This document shows positions 15,936 to 24,671 of a stretch of 64,000 bases of DNA, in pieces. Made by a program: the position numbers and the translations under genes. The notes under the pieces are model-generated. The model was not told where the DNA came from, searched no databases, and saw nothing but the letters and a program-made list of their open reading frames with translations. Within the stretch, counting starts at the first letter, position 1; the number at the start of each line of letters is the position of its first letter. The stretch is from Halosimplex halophilum (GTDB taxonomy: Archaea > Halobacteriota > Halobacteria > Halobacteriales > Haloarculaceae), in assembly GCF_004698125.1 (NCBI RefSeq), contig NZ_SRHV01000005.1, positions 558,001-622,000 of the forward strand, read 5' to 3'.

Positions 15936-17594
15936 TCAGTCCTCCTGTGAGAGGATGACGACCATCGAGAGCCCCGAGACGACGATCAGCGCGAGGGCGG
16001 GGACCGCGACCGCTCCGTAGTTGGCACTTTCGCGGAGGCCCCAGATATACGTGACGAGTGTCTCGAAGCCCGTCGGATGCAACAGCAGGGTCGCGGGCAG
16101 TTCCTTCATCGTCGTGAGGAAGACCAGCGCGGCGCCGCCGATCACCCCCGGCGCGATGAGGGGGAGCGTGATCCGCCGGAAGGCGGCCGACCGGCTGCGC
16201 CCGAGGGTGCGCGCGGCCTCCGTGAGGCTGCGGTCGACCCGGCGGACCGACGAGCGGGTCGCCCCGACCGCCTGCGGGAGGAAGCGCACGACGTAGGCGA
16301 AGATCAGAAGCGGCAGCGCCTGGTAGAGCTGGGGGGCGTAGTCCGCGCCGAAGAGATCCGTCGAGACCCCGGTCGCGGTCGACTGGTACCAGACGCCGAA
16401 GAACACGAGCGCCAGCCCGAGGACGATCCCGGGCATCGCGTAGCCGACGTAGGTCGCGCGGTCGAACAGCTCGGCCAGCCGCGAGCGGTACCGCGCCGCG
16501 TAGTAGGCGACGGGGATCGCCGCGACCGCACAGACCAGCGCCGTCGCCAGCGACACCTTCATCGAGTTGAAGGCGAAGCCCCACTGGAACTCGGTCCCGA
16601 TCCGCGCGGCCGTCTCGGGGCTGCGGACCAGCCACAGCAGCAGGACGCCGACCGGGACGACCAGACAGAGGAAGACGACGGCGGAACAGAACAGAAGCGC
16701 CGGGAGCTTCCAGGCGCCCAGCGAGACCGCCGTGTCGCTCTCCTGGTTGGGGCTCGTCCCGACGTAGGCGCCCTGGGTCGAGTCGCCGATCCGCGACTCG
16801 ATGGCGAGGATGACCGCCGTGATCGCCAGCAGCTGCAGCGACAGCAAAGCGGCGGTCTCGCGGCCGAACGTGTTGAACTCGACCATGATGACCCGGGTGA
16901 ACACGTCCAGGCGCAGCAGCGCGGGCGTCCCGAAATCCGAGAGGGCGTACAGCGCGACCAGCAGGGCGCCGGAGGTGATCCCCGGCAGCAGCTGGGGGAG
17001 CGTCACCCGTCTGAACGCCGCCCACCGGGAGATCCCCAGCGTGCGCGCGGCCTCGACGAGCCGCTGGTCGAAGGACAGCAGCGACGCCCGGGTCGTGATG
17101 AACACGTAGGGGTAGGTGTACAGCGTGAGCACGAGCGTCGTCCCCGGGAAGCCGTAGATCGAGGGGATCGACGCGATCCCGAGCGGCGCGAGCGCGTCGG
17201 CCAGTTCGCCGCCGGGGCCGAACGCCATGATGAACGTGAACGCGCCGAGGTAGCTCGGGACGACCAGCGGGAGCGCCACGGCGATCGTCCAGAACCGGCG
17301 GAAGGGGAGGTCGGTCCGGACGGTCAGGAAGGCGAGCGGGACGCCCAGCAGGACCGACGCCCCGGTGACGGCGGCGACGAGCCCGAGGCTCGTCAGGAGG
17401 ATCTCGACGGTCGCCGGCCGGACGAGGATCGACAGCGCGTAGTCGGTGTCGACCTGGAGGACCCGGAGGACGATCCACGCGAGCGGCGAGAGCACCGCGG
17501 CGGCGACGGCGCCGCTCAGCAGGGCCAGCCCGACCGGGCGGTCCTCGGTCTCGCCGCGGTCGAACGGTTCGGCCAGCCGGTCGACGACGGACAT
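15936..17594 (-). CDS. fbpB: FbpB-type iron(III) ABC transporter permease
   Basis: A 552-residue membrane protein with about twelve helices, formed of two fused permease modules. Each has an EAA loop: EAARTLGISRWAAFRRVTLP in the first half and EAARTLGRSRSAAFRRITLP in the second. This double-module size is usual for FbpB/ThiP permeases. The ATG at 17594 lies one base after the stop of fbpA, so the genes are translationally linked. The permease forms the channel for substrate delivered by the lipoprotein FbpA and powered by FbpC. Confidence 0.9.
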   Translation of the reverse strand: MSVVDRLAEPFDRGETEDRPVGLALLSGAVAAAVLSPLAWIVLRVLQVDTDYALSILVRPATVEILLTSLGLVAAVTGASVLLGVPLAFLTVRTDLPFRRFWTIAVALPLVVPSYLGAFTFIMAFGPGGELADALAPLGIASIPSIYGFPGTTLVLTLYTYPYVFITTRASLLSFDQRLVEAARTLGISRWAAFRRVTLPQLLPGITSGALLVALYALSDFGTPALLRLDVFTRVIMVEFNTFGRETAALLSLQLLAITAVILAIESRIGDSTQGAYVGTSPNQESDTAVSLGAWKLPALLFCSAVVFLCLVVPVGVLLLWLVRSPETAARIGTEFQWGFAFNSMKVSLATALVCAVAAIPVAYYAARYRSRLAELFDRATYVGYAMPGIVLGLALVFFGVWYQSTATGVSTDLFGADYAPQLYQALPLLIFAYVVRFLPQAVGATRSSVRRVDRSLTEAARTLGRSRSAAFRRITLPLIAPGVIGGAALVFLTTMKELPATLLLHPTGFETLVTYIWGLRESANYGAVAVPALALIVVSGLSMVVILSQED

Positions 17595-17595
17595 C

Positions 17596-18885
17596 TTACA
17601 GCACGCCGGTCTCGCGGAGCAGTTGCAGCGTCGGCTCCAGGTCCGACAGCTCCGCCAGGTTGAGGTCCGGCGGGTTCAGCTCGTCGATGCGCGGCAGGTC
17701 GCCGACGGGCGGGACGCTCGGCAACAGCGGGTACTCGTAGCCGCGGGTGCCCAGGAACTCCTGGGCCTCGATGCTGAGCAGGTGGTGGATGAAGTCCGCC
17801 GCCAGCTCCTCGTTGTCGGTGCCCCTGATGATCTCGGTGCCCGAGCAGTTGATGAGCGCGCCGGCGTCGCCCTGCGTGAACGCCAGGTCCAGCGGCGCGT
17901 CGGGGCGCTCCTCGTAGACCAGCCGCGAGTAGTAGTGGTTCCCGAAGCCGGCGTCGAGCTCGCCGCTCGCGACCTGGTTCGCGACGACCAGCTCGTTGTC
18001 GTAGGCGCCGATGCCCTGCTGTTGCATCCCGTTGAGCCACTCCCTGGCCGTCTCCTCGCCGTCGATGAGCCGCATCGCCGTGATGAACGACTGGAAGGCG
18101 CCGTAGGTGGGCGCCCACCCCATCGCGTCCTGGAAGCGGTCGTCGTCGGGGAACGCCAGGATGTCGTTCGGGATGTCCGACGCGGAGTACTCGTCGGTGT
18201 TGTAGGGGATGCTGCGGGCCCGCCCCATCGTCCCGACCCACTGGTCGGTGGGGTGGAACGTGTCCGGGATGCTCCGGACGACGCGCTCGGGCAGTTCGAC
18301 GGTCGCGTCGTTCTCCGCGACGATCCCGATCGACCCCGCGTCGATGGCCCAGAAGATGTCCGCCGGGCTCGACCCCGCGGTCGCCTCCTCGATGATCGTG
18401 TTGGCGAGCTGGGCGGAGGAGGCCTTGCGAACGTCGACCGTGAAGTCGCGGTAGGTCTGCTCGATCCGCCACATGAGGTTCTCGTAGAGGCCGCCCTCGC
18501 CGCCGCCGAGGTACACCGTCAGCTCGCCCCGCAGGTCCGGCAGGTCGAGCATCGAGATGCCCGTGTACTCGCCCGGGCGGTCGTCGATCAGCGGCCCGGT
18601 GCCGCGCCACTCCTCGATGTTGTAGAGCTCGTCGGTCCCGTAGGTCCGCGGTTCCGGGACCGTCCCGGTCGCCGTCGCACCCTCCCGGGCCGACCCCGGC
18701 GCGGACGTGGCGGTCCCGCCGTCGCCGCCGTCGCCGCTCCCGTCGCTACCGCACCCCGCGAGCGCGAGCAGGCCGGCCGTCGAACCGGCCGCCTTCAGGA
18801 ACCGCCGGCGTCCCGGCGTCGGCGCGCGCCCGTTCGCCGGGCGCCGATCACCGCCCTCGCCCTCGCCGCTCCGGTCTTCGTGCAT
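17596..18885 (-). CDS. fbpA: FbpA-type iron(III)-binding lipoprotein (Tat exported)
   Basis: A 429-residue extracellular solute-binding protein. The N-terminus has a twin-arginine stretch RRRFLKAAG, a hydrophobic run and the lipobox LALAGC with Cys45 as the probable lipidated residue, followed by a Gly/Ser/Asp-rich tether. The mature part (LTVYLGGGEGGLYENL, AGSSPADIFWAIDAGS, TQGDAGALINCSGTEI) matches the FbpA/ThiB family. ATG 18885 fits a leaderless mRNA, because the TATA-like ttttta on the minus strand is 26-31 bases upstream and forms half of iron box 4. This is direct sequence support for iron control of the operon. Confidence 0.9.
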   Translation of the reverse strand: MHEDRSGEGEGGDRRPANGRAPTPGRRRFLKAAGSTAGLLALAGCGSDGSGDGGDGGTATSAPGSAREGATATGTVPEPRTYGTDELYNIEEWRGTGPLIDDRPGEYTGISMLDLPDLRGELTVYLGGGEGGLYENLMWRIEQTYRDFTVDVRKASSAQLANTIIEEATAGSSPADIFWAIDAGSIGIVAENDATVELPERVVRSIPDTFHPTDQWVGTMGRARSIPYNTDEYSASDIPNDILAFPDDDRFQDAMGWAPTYGAFQSFITAMRLIDGEETAREWLNGMQQQGIGAYDNELVVANQVASGELDAGFGNHYYSRLVYEERPDAPLDLAFTQGDAGALINCSGTEIIRGTDNEELAADFIHHLLSIEAQEFLGTRGYEYPLLPSVPPVGDLPRIDELNPPDLNLAELSDLEPTLQLLRETGVL

Positions 18886-18899
18886 GGATAGGGATGGAT

Positions 18900-18914
18900 T
18901 TTGGCCGGCCTAAA
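18900..18914 (-). promoter_or_regulatory. Iron-box-like palindrome 4 (TTTAGGCCGGCCAAA) at the fbpABC promoter
   Basis: On the minus strand it reads TTTAGGCCGGCCAAA, 15 bases upstream of the fbpA ATG, and overlaps the TATA-like element. Binding of a DtxR-type iron repressor here would stop transcription. Confidence 0.65.
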
Positions 18915-19033
18915 AACTTGTTATGTTCGGCCGCGGGCGGGCGACGGCGACGGGGTCCAGCGGCCCGAGCCGGCGGTTCCGGGCCGTCAGTCCCGGTGGC
19001 GGCCGCCCTCGCGACCGACCGCTTGCGAAAGGC

Positions 19034-19049
19034 TTTAGGTACACCTAAA
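19034..19049 (+). promoter_or_regulatory. Iron-box-like palindrome 5 (TTTAGGTACACCTAAA), best match
   Basis: A palindrome with two perfect 7-base arms (TTTAGGT / ACCTAAA) around AC. It is the closest to the DtxR-family consensus. The left arm is about 27 bases before the ATG at 19064 and can serve as the TATA box for the second synthetase gene. It lies 120 bases from palindrome 4, so the divergent fbpABC and synthetase promoters carry one box each. Confidence 0.75.
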
Positions 19050-19063
19050 AAGACTGGCCACGT

Positions 19064-19135
19064 ATGCGAGACGGGAATCGAGCCGGCCGTTCGCGGGCGA
19101 ACGGGGAGAGCGCGGGTCGGGCGGGGCGGTCGTAG
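19064..19135 (+). CDS. Mini-ORF leading asparagine-synthetase-like gene 2
   Basis: A 23-codon Arg/Gly/Ser-rich frame starting MRDGNRAGRSRANG. Its TAG is immediately followed by the ATG at 19136. The start is where a leaderless transcript from palindrome 5 would begin. Its basic composition is unlike normal acidic haloarchaeal proteins, so it may be only a coupling leader or not translated. Confidence 0.3.
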   Translation: MRDGNRAGRSRANGESAGRAGRS

Positions 19136-20956
19136 ATGGTCGGACTGTCCGGCGTCGTCGGCGAGGGCGCGGACGCCGCCGTCGAGACGGTGGCGCCGAC
19201 GGTCGACGACGAGCGGGCGAGCACCTACCGGGACGGGGGGATCGCCGTCCGGTCGGCGTTCCACGAGGGCGCGGCGGTCGACCAGCCGGTCGAGACCGCC
19301 GACGGCGCGCTCGTCTGGACGTGGGGCGAGGTGGTCGCCGTCACGGACGACGGCGGCGAGCGCCGGCGGGTCGACCCCACCGAGTCCGCGCGGGTCTGCG
19401 CCGAGCAGTACGCCGACCACGGGACCGGGTTCGCCGACCGCCTCGACGGGGAGTTCGTCGGGCTGGTCTACGACCCCGACGCGGAACTGGCGACGTTCTT
19501 CGTCGACCGCGTCGGCGCGCGGCCGCTGTACTACGCGCGCGGCGACGGGACCCTCGCCTTCTCGACGAGTATCCAGACGGTGCCGTCGGTGCCGGGCCAC
19601 GAGCCGTCCTTCGCCGGGGAGTACCTCGCGGAGTACCTCTACGCCCGGCGGACCCAGGGCACGAAGACGCCCGTCGACGGGATCGAGCAGATCGCCCCCG
19701 CGACGCTGCTGTCGTACGACGCCGGGGGCGACCGGCTGGACGACCGCCAGTACTGGCGGCCGCGGTACGACCCGGTCGACGAGCCGCTGTCGTACTTCGT
19801 GCGGGAGCTCGCCGAGCGCTTCGAGGCGGCGGTCGCCGACCGGATGCCCCGGGACGGCGACTACGGCCTGCTGCTGAGCGGCGGGAGCGACTCCCGGACG
19901 GTGCTGGCGGCCGCCGACGACCCGCCCGACTGCTATCACATGGGCGACGGCTGGAACCGCGAGGCCCGCTACGCGAAGGAGGCCGCCGACGCCGCGGGCG
20001 CGCGGTTCGAACGCCTCGACCGCGGCCTCGACTACCACGAGACGCTGCTGGAGCGGGCGGCGCCGATCCAGGAGTTCCTCGGCCCCTTCCAGTCGGGGCA
20101 CATGCTCGGCTACGCCGACACGCTCGCCGGCCACGACGCGCTGTTCACGGGGCTGTACTCCGACGTGCTGTTCGGCTCCTGGAGCGTGCCCCAGCTGGAG
20201 CTGTCGCTGCCGTTCGGCGTCACGCTGTGGCCCCCCGTCGCGGACGTGCCGGAGACGCCCGAGGACCACGCCGCCTGGCTGGCCGCCCGCGGGATGGCGC
20301 GCGACCCCGCGTTCGTCGACGCGCCCCCCTACGAGGAGATCCTGACCGCGAACCTCGCCGAGCGAGGGGGGTACGTCGAGGACCACGGCGTCCCCTGCGA
20401 GTCGGTCGGGGCGCTCTCGCTCGGCACGTACCTCTTCCCGGTCACGAACGGGATCGGCTTCGACATGTTCGCGTCGGCGCAGATCGCCCCGACGCGCACG
20501 CCGCTTTTGGACCGCCGGCTGATCGACCTGCACCTGTCGATGCCGCTGAAATACCGGCTGCGCGCGGACCCGCTCCAGCGCGCGCTCAAGCGGCTGGACC
20601 CGTCGCTGGCGGGTGTCCGCCACGCCTCCTCGAACGTCCCCGTCGGCGCCCACCGGGCCGCCCACCTCGTCGGCGACCGGGTCACGAACCAGATCGACAA
20701 GGTCCGCGGCCCCGACTCCTTCCGGACCGAGGGGCCGCTGCAGGACAAAAACGAGGTGATCCGCGAGAGCGACTTCCTCGGGCGCGCGCTGGAGCGCAAC
20801 GAGGCGCGCGGCCGCGCGCTGCCCTGCGTGGACTGGCCGCGCGTCGAGGAGACCTACCGGCGCCACCAGGCGGGCGAGACCGACGCCGCCGAGGAGCTCT
20901 ACCGGCTCGTCACCGTGCTGGAGAGCCCGGTCGCCGGACGCATCCTCGATCCCTGA
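19136..20956 (+). CDS. Asparagine-synthetase-like ligase 2 (no glutaminase Cys)
   Basis: A 606-residue paralogue of the 12775 protein, aligning over its full length (both have SGGSDSR at residues 248-254, LSYFVRELAERFE, IQEF-GPF, LTGLYSD/FTGLYSD and LHLSMPL-YRLRADPL). It also starts MVGLSGV, without Cys2, so an amine other than glutamine-derived ammonia should be the nucleophile. It lacks the acidic tail of ligase 1. It has its own iron-box promoter (19034), divergent from fbpABC. Two diverged ligases suggest two different amide bonds, or successive condensations, in one product. Function is inferred from context. Confidence 0.85.
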   Translation: MVGLSGVVGEGADAAVETVAPTVDDERASTYRDGGIAVRSAFHEGAAVDQPVETADGALVWTWGEVVAVTDDGGERRRVDPTESARVCAEQYADHGTGFADRLDGEFVGLVYDPDAELATFFVDRVGARPLYYARGDGTLAFSTSIQTVPSVPGHEPSFAGEYLAEYLYARRTQGTKTPVDGIEQIAPATLLSYDAGGDRLDDRQYWRPRYDPVDEPLSYFVRELAERFEAAVADRMPRDGDYGLLLSGGSDSRTVLAAADDPPDCYHMGDGWNREARYAKEAADAAGARFERLDRGLDYHETLLERAAPIQEFLGPFQSGHMLGYADTLAGHDALFTGLYSDVLFGSWSVPQLELSLPFGVTLWPPVADVPETPEDHAAWLAARGMARDPAFVDAPPYEEILTANLAERGGYVEDHGVPCESVGALSLGTYLFPVTNGIGFDMFASAQIAPTRTPLLDRRLIDLHLSMPLKYRLRADPLQRALKRLDPSLAGVRHASSNVPVGAHRAAHLVGDRVTNQIDKVRGPDSFRTEGPLQDKNEVIRESDFLGRALERNEARGRALPCVDWPRVEETYRRHQAGETDAAEELYRLVTVLESPVAGRILDP

Positions 20957-21073
20957 CCGCTACGGGTCGCCCGGCGACCGCGTCGGCCGCGACGCGCTCG
21001 CTGTTTCCCGGGGCGCGACGAGCGGCTCGCCGAAACCGCGGCGAACGCTCTCACGACGCCCCATCGCTCCTCC

Positions 21074-22873
21074 TTACCGCCGCTGCATCGCGTACAGGTC
21101 GGCGTACTCCCCCTCTCGTTCCAGCAGTTCGTCGTGGCCGCCGACCTCGGAGACCCGGCCGTCTTCGAGGGTGTAGATGCGGTCGGCGTTCTCGACGGTC
21201 GACAGCCGGTGAGCGACGGTGACGGTGATGTACTCGCGGTCCATCGCCTCGATGCCGCGCTGGACCTCGCGTTCGAGGTTGGCGTCGAGGTCGCTGGTCG
21301 CCTCGTCGAGACAGAGCACGTCGGCGTCGTCGAGCAGCGCGCGGGCGATGGCGACCCGCTGTTTCTGGCCGCCGGAGAGCCGGACGCCGTCGTCGCCGAC
21401 GTAGGTGTCCAGCCCGTCCGGGAGGTCGTCGAGGAACTCGTCGACGCGGGCGATCGCACAGGCCCGCTCGATCTCTTCGCGGGAGGCGTCGCGGTCGGCG
21501 ATCGTCAGGTTGTACCGGAGCGTGTCGTCGAAGATGTACGGGTCCTGGCCGACGACGGCGACGCGGTCGCGCCACTCGCCGACGGGCATCTCGTCGATCG
21601 GGACGCCGTTGGCGCGGATCTCCCCCTCGGTCGGTTCGTGCATGCGCGCGAGCAGCGAGACGACCGTCGACTTGCCGGCGCCCGACTGGCCGACGAAGGC
21701 GACGAACTCCCCCCGCTCGACCGAGAGGTCGACCCCGTCGAGGACGGTCGTCTCCTCGTCGTAGGCGAAGGACACGTCGTCGAAGGTGACCGACTCGACG
21801 CGGTCGGGGGCCTCGCGGCTTGCCCCCTCGGGCTCGGCGTTCTCGGCCAGCTCGCGCGTGAACTGCCGGGTCCGCACGAGGTGAGGGAGGTCCTGGCCGA
21901 TCCGGTAGTACAGCTCGTTGGCCCGGCTGGCCTTGGGGCCGAGCCGGAACATCGCGAACAGGAACAGGCCCAGCGAGCTCAGCGTCAGGTCGACGTAGGT
22001 CAGCGAGACGTAGATGAGCACGAACACCGACACGGCCACGGTCAGCTGGTAGGCGTTGTTGATCGCGGCCTGGTTGCGCCGCAGCTTGACGCGGGCGCTG
22101 GTGTACTGCTGGACGGCGTCGACGAAGTCGCCGTACAGCTCGTCGGTGAGGCCGAAGACCCGGCTCTCGCGCATCCCCTGGGTGCCGGCCTGGGCGGCGG
22201 CCTGGCGGCGCTCGTTGGCGTCGGCGACGCGGTCGCCCAGGTCGTCCTCGGGGTCGACGACGCCGCGCAACAGCAGCGTCACGCCCCCAAGGACGGCGGC
22301 GGTCAGCAGCGTGAGCCGCGGCGAGATGAACAGGGCGATCAGCCCGTAGACGATCCCCAGGAACGACTGCTCGATGAACAGGACGAGCCGCCGGATGACC
22401 TGCCCGGCGTGGTAGGTCTGGGTGATGATCGCGTTGAGCACGTCGTCCGAGCCCGCCTCGTCGAGGTACGTGATCTCCGCGCGGAAGGCGTTCGCGAACG
22501 CCTCGGTCTGGAGGTGTTCGATGTAGGCCATCCGGAGCCGCTCGCGGAGCCACGCCACGAGGAAGCTCGCCGCGAAGCGGACGGTCATCACGGCCGCGAC
22601 GCCGACGACGGCCGTCGCGAGCGTCAGCGGCACGTTCAGCAGCCGGTAGGCCGTCGCGAACAGGCCGGCGGCCCCGCCCTCCAGCGACCCGCCGCCCGAC
22701 TGGACCAGCTCGATGATCGGGAGGATGAAACTCAGTCCGACCCCCTCCAGCACGGCCGCGATCATGCCGACGCCGACGATCAGCCCCGTGAGCCGCGGGT
22801 CGTACCGCAGGACGCTCCGCAGGGCGTCGAGCTTCTCGCCTCGGGTCGCGGTCGGTGTGTCGGGATCTGTCAT
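21074..22873 (-). CDS. Exporter-type ABC transporter (fused permease and ATPase)
   Basis: A 599-residue half transporter of the MsbA/McjD type. The first ~320 residues hold about six membrane helices; the ATPase has Walker A GQSGAGKST, signature LSGGQKQR, Walker B VLCLDEATSDLD and H-loop TVAHRLSTV. ATG 22873 (MTDPDTPTATRGEKLDALRS) is preferred to the ATG at 22936, because a TATA-like atttatac at 22928-22921 would place transcription start between them. It is convergent with ligase 2 and divergent from a GT2 gene, with an iron-box-like palindrome between. It is a good candidate for exporting the product of the cluster, but lipid or glycolipid flipping is possible. Confidence 0.88.
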   Translation of the reverse strand: MTDPDTPTATRGEKLDALRSVLRYDPRLTGLIVGVGMIAAVLEGVGLSFILPIIELVQSGGGSLEGGAAGLFATAYRLLNVPLTLATAVVGVAAVMTVRFAASFLVAWLRERLRMAYIEHLQTEAFANAFRAEITYLDEAGSDDVLNAIITQTYHAGQVIRRLVLFIEQSFLGIVYGLIALFISPRLTLLTAAVLGGVTLLLRGVVDPEDDLGDRVADANERRQAAAQAGTQGMRESRVFGLTDELYGDFVDAVQQYTSARVKLRRNQAAINNAYQLTVAVSVFVLIYVSLTYVDLTLSSLGLFLFAMFRLGPKASRANELYYRIGQDLPHLVRTRQFTRELAENAEPEGASREAPDRVESVTFDDVSFAYDEETTVLDGVDLSVERGEFVAFVGQSGAGKSTVVSLLARMHEPTEGEIRANGVPIDEMPVGEWRDRVAVVGQDPYIFDDTLRYNLTIADRDASREEIERACAIARVDEFLDDLPDGLDTYVGDDGVRLSGGQKQRVAIARALLDDADVLCLDEATSDLDANLEREVQRGIEAMDREYITVTVAHRLSTVENADRIYTLEDGRVSEVGGHDELLEREGEYADLYAMQRR

Positions 22874-22920
22874 CGTGGGTGTCGAGAGACCGTTCGTACA
22901 ACGGTGCTTCTCCGTCGGGC

Positions 22921-22928
22921 GTATAAAT
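22921..22928 (-). promoter_or_regulatory. Putative TATA box of the ABC exporter gene
   Basis: On the minus strand it reads ATTTATAC, 48 bases upstream of the ATG at 22873; transcription should begin near 22898. Confidence 0.5.
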
Positions 22929-22967
22929 CCATTCAATTTTGCCCGGATAATCGAGAGAACGTTGTTG

Positions 22968-22982
22968 TTTAGGCCGGCCGAA
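22968..22982 (+). promoter_or_regulatory. Iron-box-like palindrome 6 (TTTAGGCCGGCCGAA)
   Basis: It lies between the divergent ABC exporter and GT2 genes. The left half gttgtttagg may be the TATA element of the rightward GT2 unit; it is 40 bases upstream of the exporter's TATA box. It differs from palindrome 4 at one base. Confidence 0.5.
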
Positions 22983-23035
22983 GCGAGCGGCCGGAAGCGA
23001 GGCGTTGATAGGGGGCCGTCGGCGATATCGGGACG

Positions 23036-23092
23036 ATGCAGCCGGGTCCATCGCGGACGTGTCGGGCGGTCGCGGGGGCGATGGGAGCGTGA
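23036..23092 (+). CDS. Mini-ORF coupled to the GT2 gene
   Basis: An 18-codon frame (MQPGPSRTCRAVAGAMGA) whose TGA overlaps the GTG start at 23089 as GTGA. It lies behind palindrome 6. Same caveat as the other mini-ORFs: it may be a chance frame. Confidence 0.25.
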   Translation: MQPGPSRTCRAVAGAMGA

Positions 23093-23988
23093 GCCCCGCG
23101 ACGAGCATCGTCGTGCCGGTGTACAACGACCCCGACGGCCTGGAGCGGACCCTGGAGTCGCTCGCCGACCAGACGGCCGAAGACTACGAGGTGGTCGTCG
23201 CGGACAACGGGTCGACCGACGGGACGGCCGCGGTCGCCCGCGAGTTCGCCGACGGCGACCGGGTCCGCCGCGTCGTCGCGGACGCGGTCCAGAGTTCCTA
23301 CGCCGCGCGCAACGCCGGCGTCGAGGCCGCCGACGGCGATGTCGTCGCCTTCCTCGACGCGGACATGTGGGTCGACGCCGACTACGTGGCGTCGATCACG
23401 CGGCTGATGGAGGCCGACGACCGCGACTACGTGGGCTGTCGCGTCGAAGTGGTCGCCGACGACGGGCTCGTCGCCCGCTACCGGCGCGCGACGGGCTTCG
23501 ACGTGGAGCGGTACCTCCGCGAGAAGCGGTTCGCGCCGACCTGCTGTCTGGTGACCCGCCGCCGGGTGTTCGAGGCCGTCGGCCGCTTCGACAGCAGGTT
23601 GCGGTCGAACGGCGACCTGGAGTTCGGCCGGCGCGTGGCCGCGGCGGGGTTCGACCTCGACTACGCGCCCGAGGTGACGGTGTACCACCCCGCCCGGTCG
23701 TCGCTCGGCGCGGTCCTCGCCCAGAGCGCGCGGATCGGTCGCGGTCGCGCCGAGCTCCGGGCCCACCACGGCGACCGGTTCGACGTGCGCCACCCGCTGG
23801 ACCCCCGGCAGTTCCTCCCGGTGAACCCCCTCGCGTTCCGGGACCGGGCGGGCGACGCCGCCGACGGACCCGCCGAGGCGGCCGGCTGGTACCTGGTCGC
23901 CTGCCTCCAGAAGTGGGCGCTCGCGGCCGGCCACCTGCGCGAGAGCGCGCTCGGGTCGGCCGGCGAGCCGAGCCCGGACCCGCGTTGA
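23089..23988 (+). CDS. GT2-family glycosyltransferase
   Basis: A 299-residue GT-A enzyme starting at GTG 23089 (MSPATSIVVPVYND). It has the nucleotide-sugar motif VVVADNGSTDGT, the DxD-type FLDADMWVD, and a conserved acceptor-side segment RFDSRLRSNGDLEFGRRV. There is no transmembrane helix. Its start overlaps a mini-ORF and it follows an iron-box-like palindrome, so it may glycosylate the siderophore, as glucosyltransferases do for salmochelin; it could equally serve a surface glycan. It is convergent with the ABC ATPase at 24009. Confidence 0.85.
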   Translation: MSPATSIVVPVYNDPDGLERTLESLADQTAEDYEVVVADNGSTDGTAAVAREFADGDRVRRVVADAVQSSYAARNAGVEAADGDVVAFLDADMWVDADYVASITRLMEADDRDYVGCRVEVVADDGLVARYRRATGFDVERYLREKRFAPTCCLVTRRRVFEAVGRFDSRLRSNGDLEFGRRVAAAGFDLDYAPEVTVYHPARSSLGAVLAQSARIGRGRAELRAHHGDRFDVRHPLDPRQFLPVNPLAFRDRAGDAADGPAEAAGWYLVACLQKWALAAGHLRESALGSAGEPSPDPR

Positions 23989-24008
23989 CTACCCGAGTCG
24001 TCCGGCGC

Positions 24009-24667
<659 letters not shown>

Positions 24668-24671
<4 letters not shown>

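Noticed and set aside
10751-22873. A lasso-peptide cluster (AsnB-like cyclase, mini-ORF precursor, McjD-like exporter)
   Set aside because: No McjB-like protease is present, the mini-ORFs lack the lasso core pattern (Gly-1 with Asp/Glu at 7-9 and a leader with a conserved Thr), and the IucB/IucD genes point to a hydroxamate. It is kept only as an alternative.
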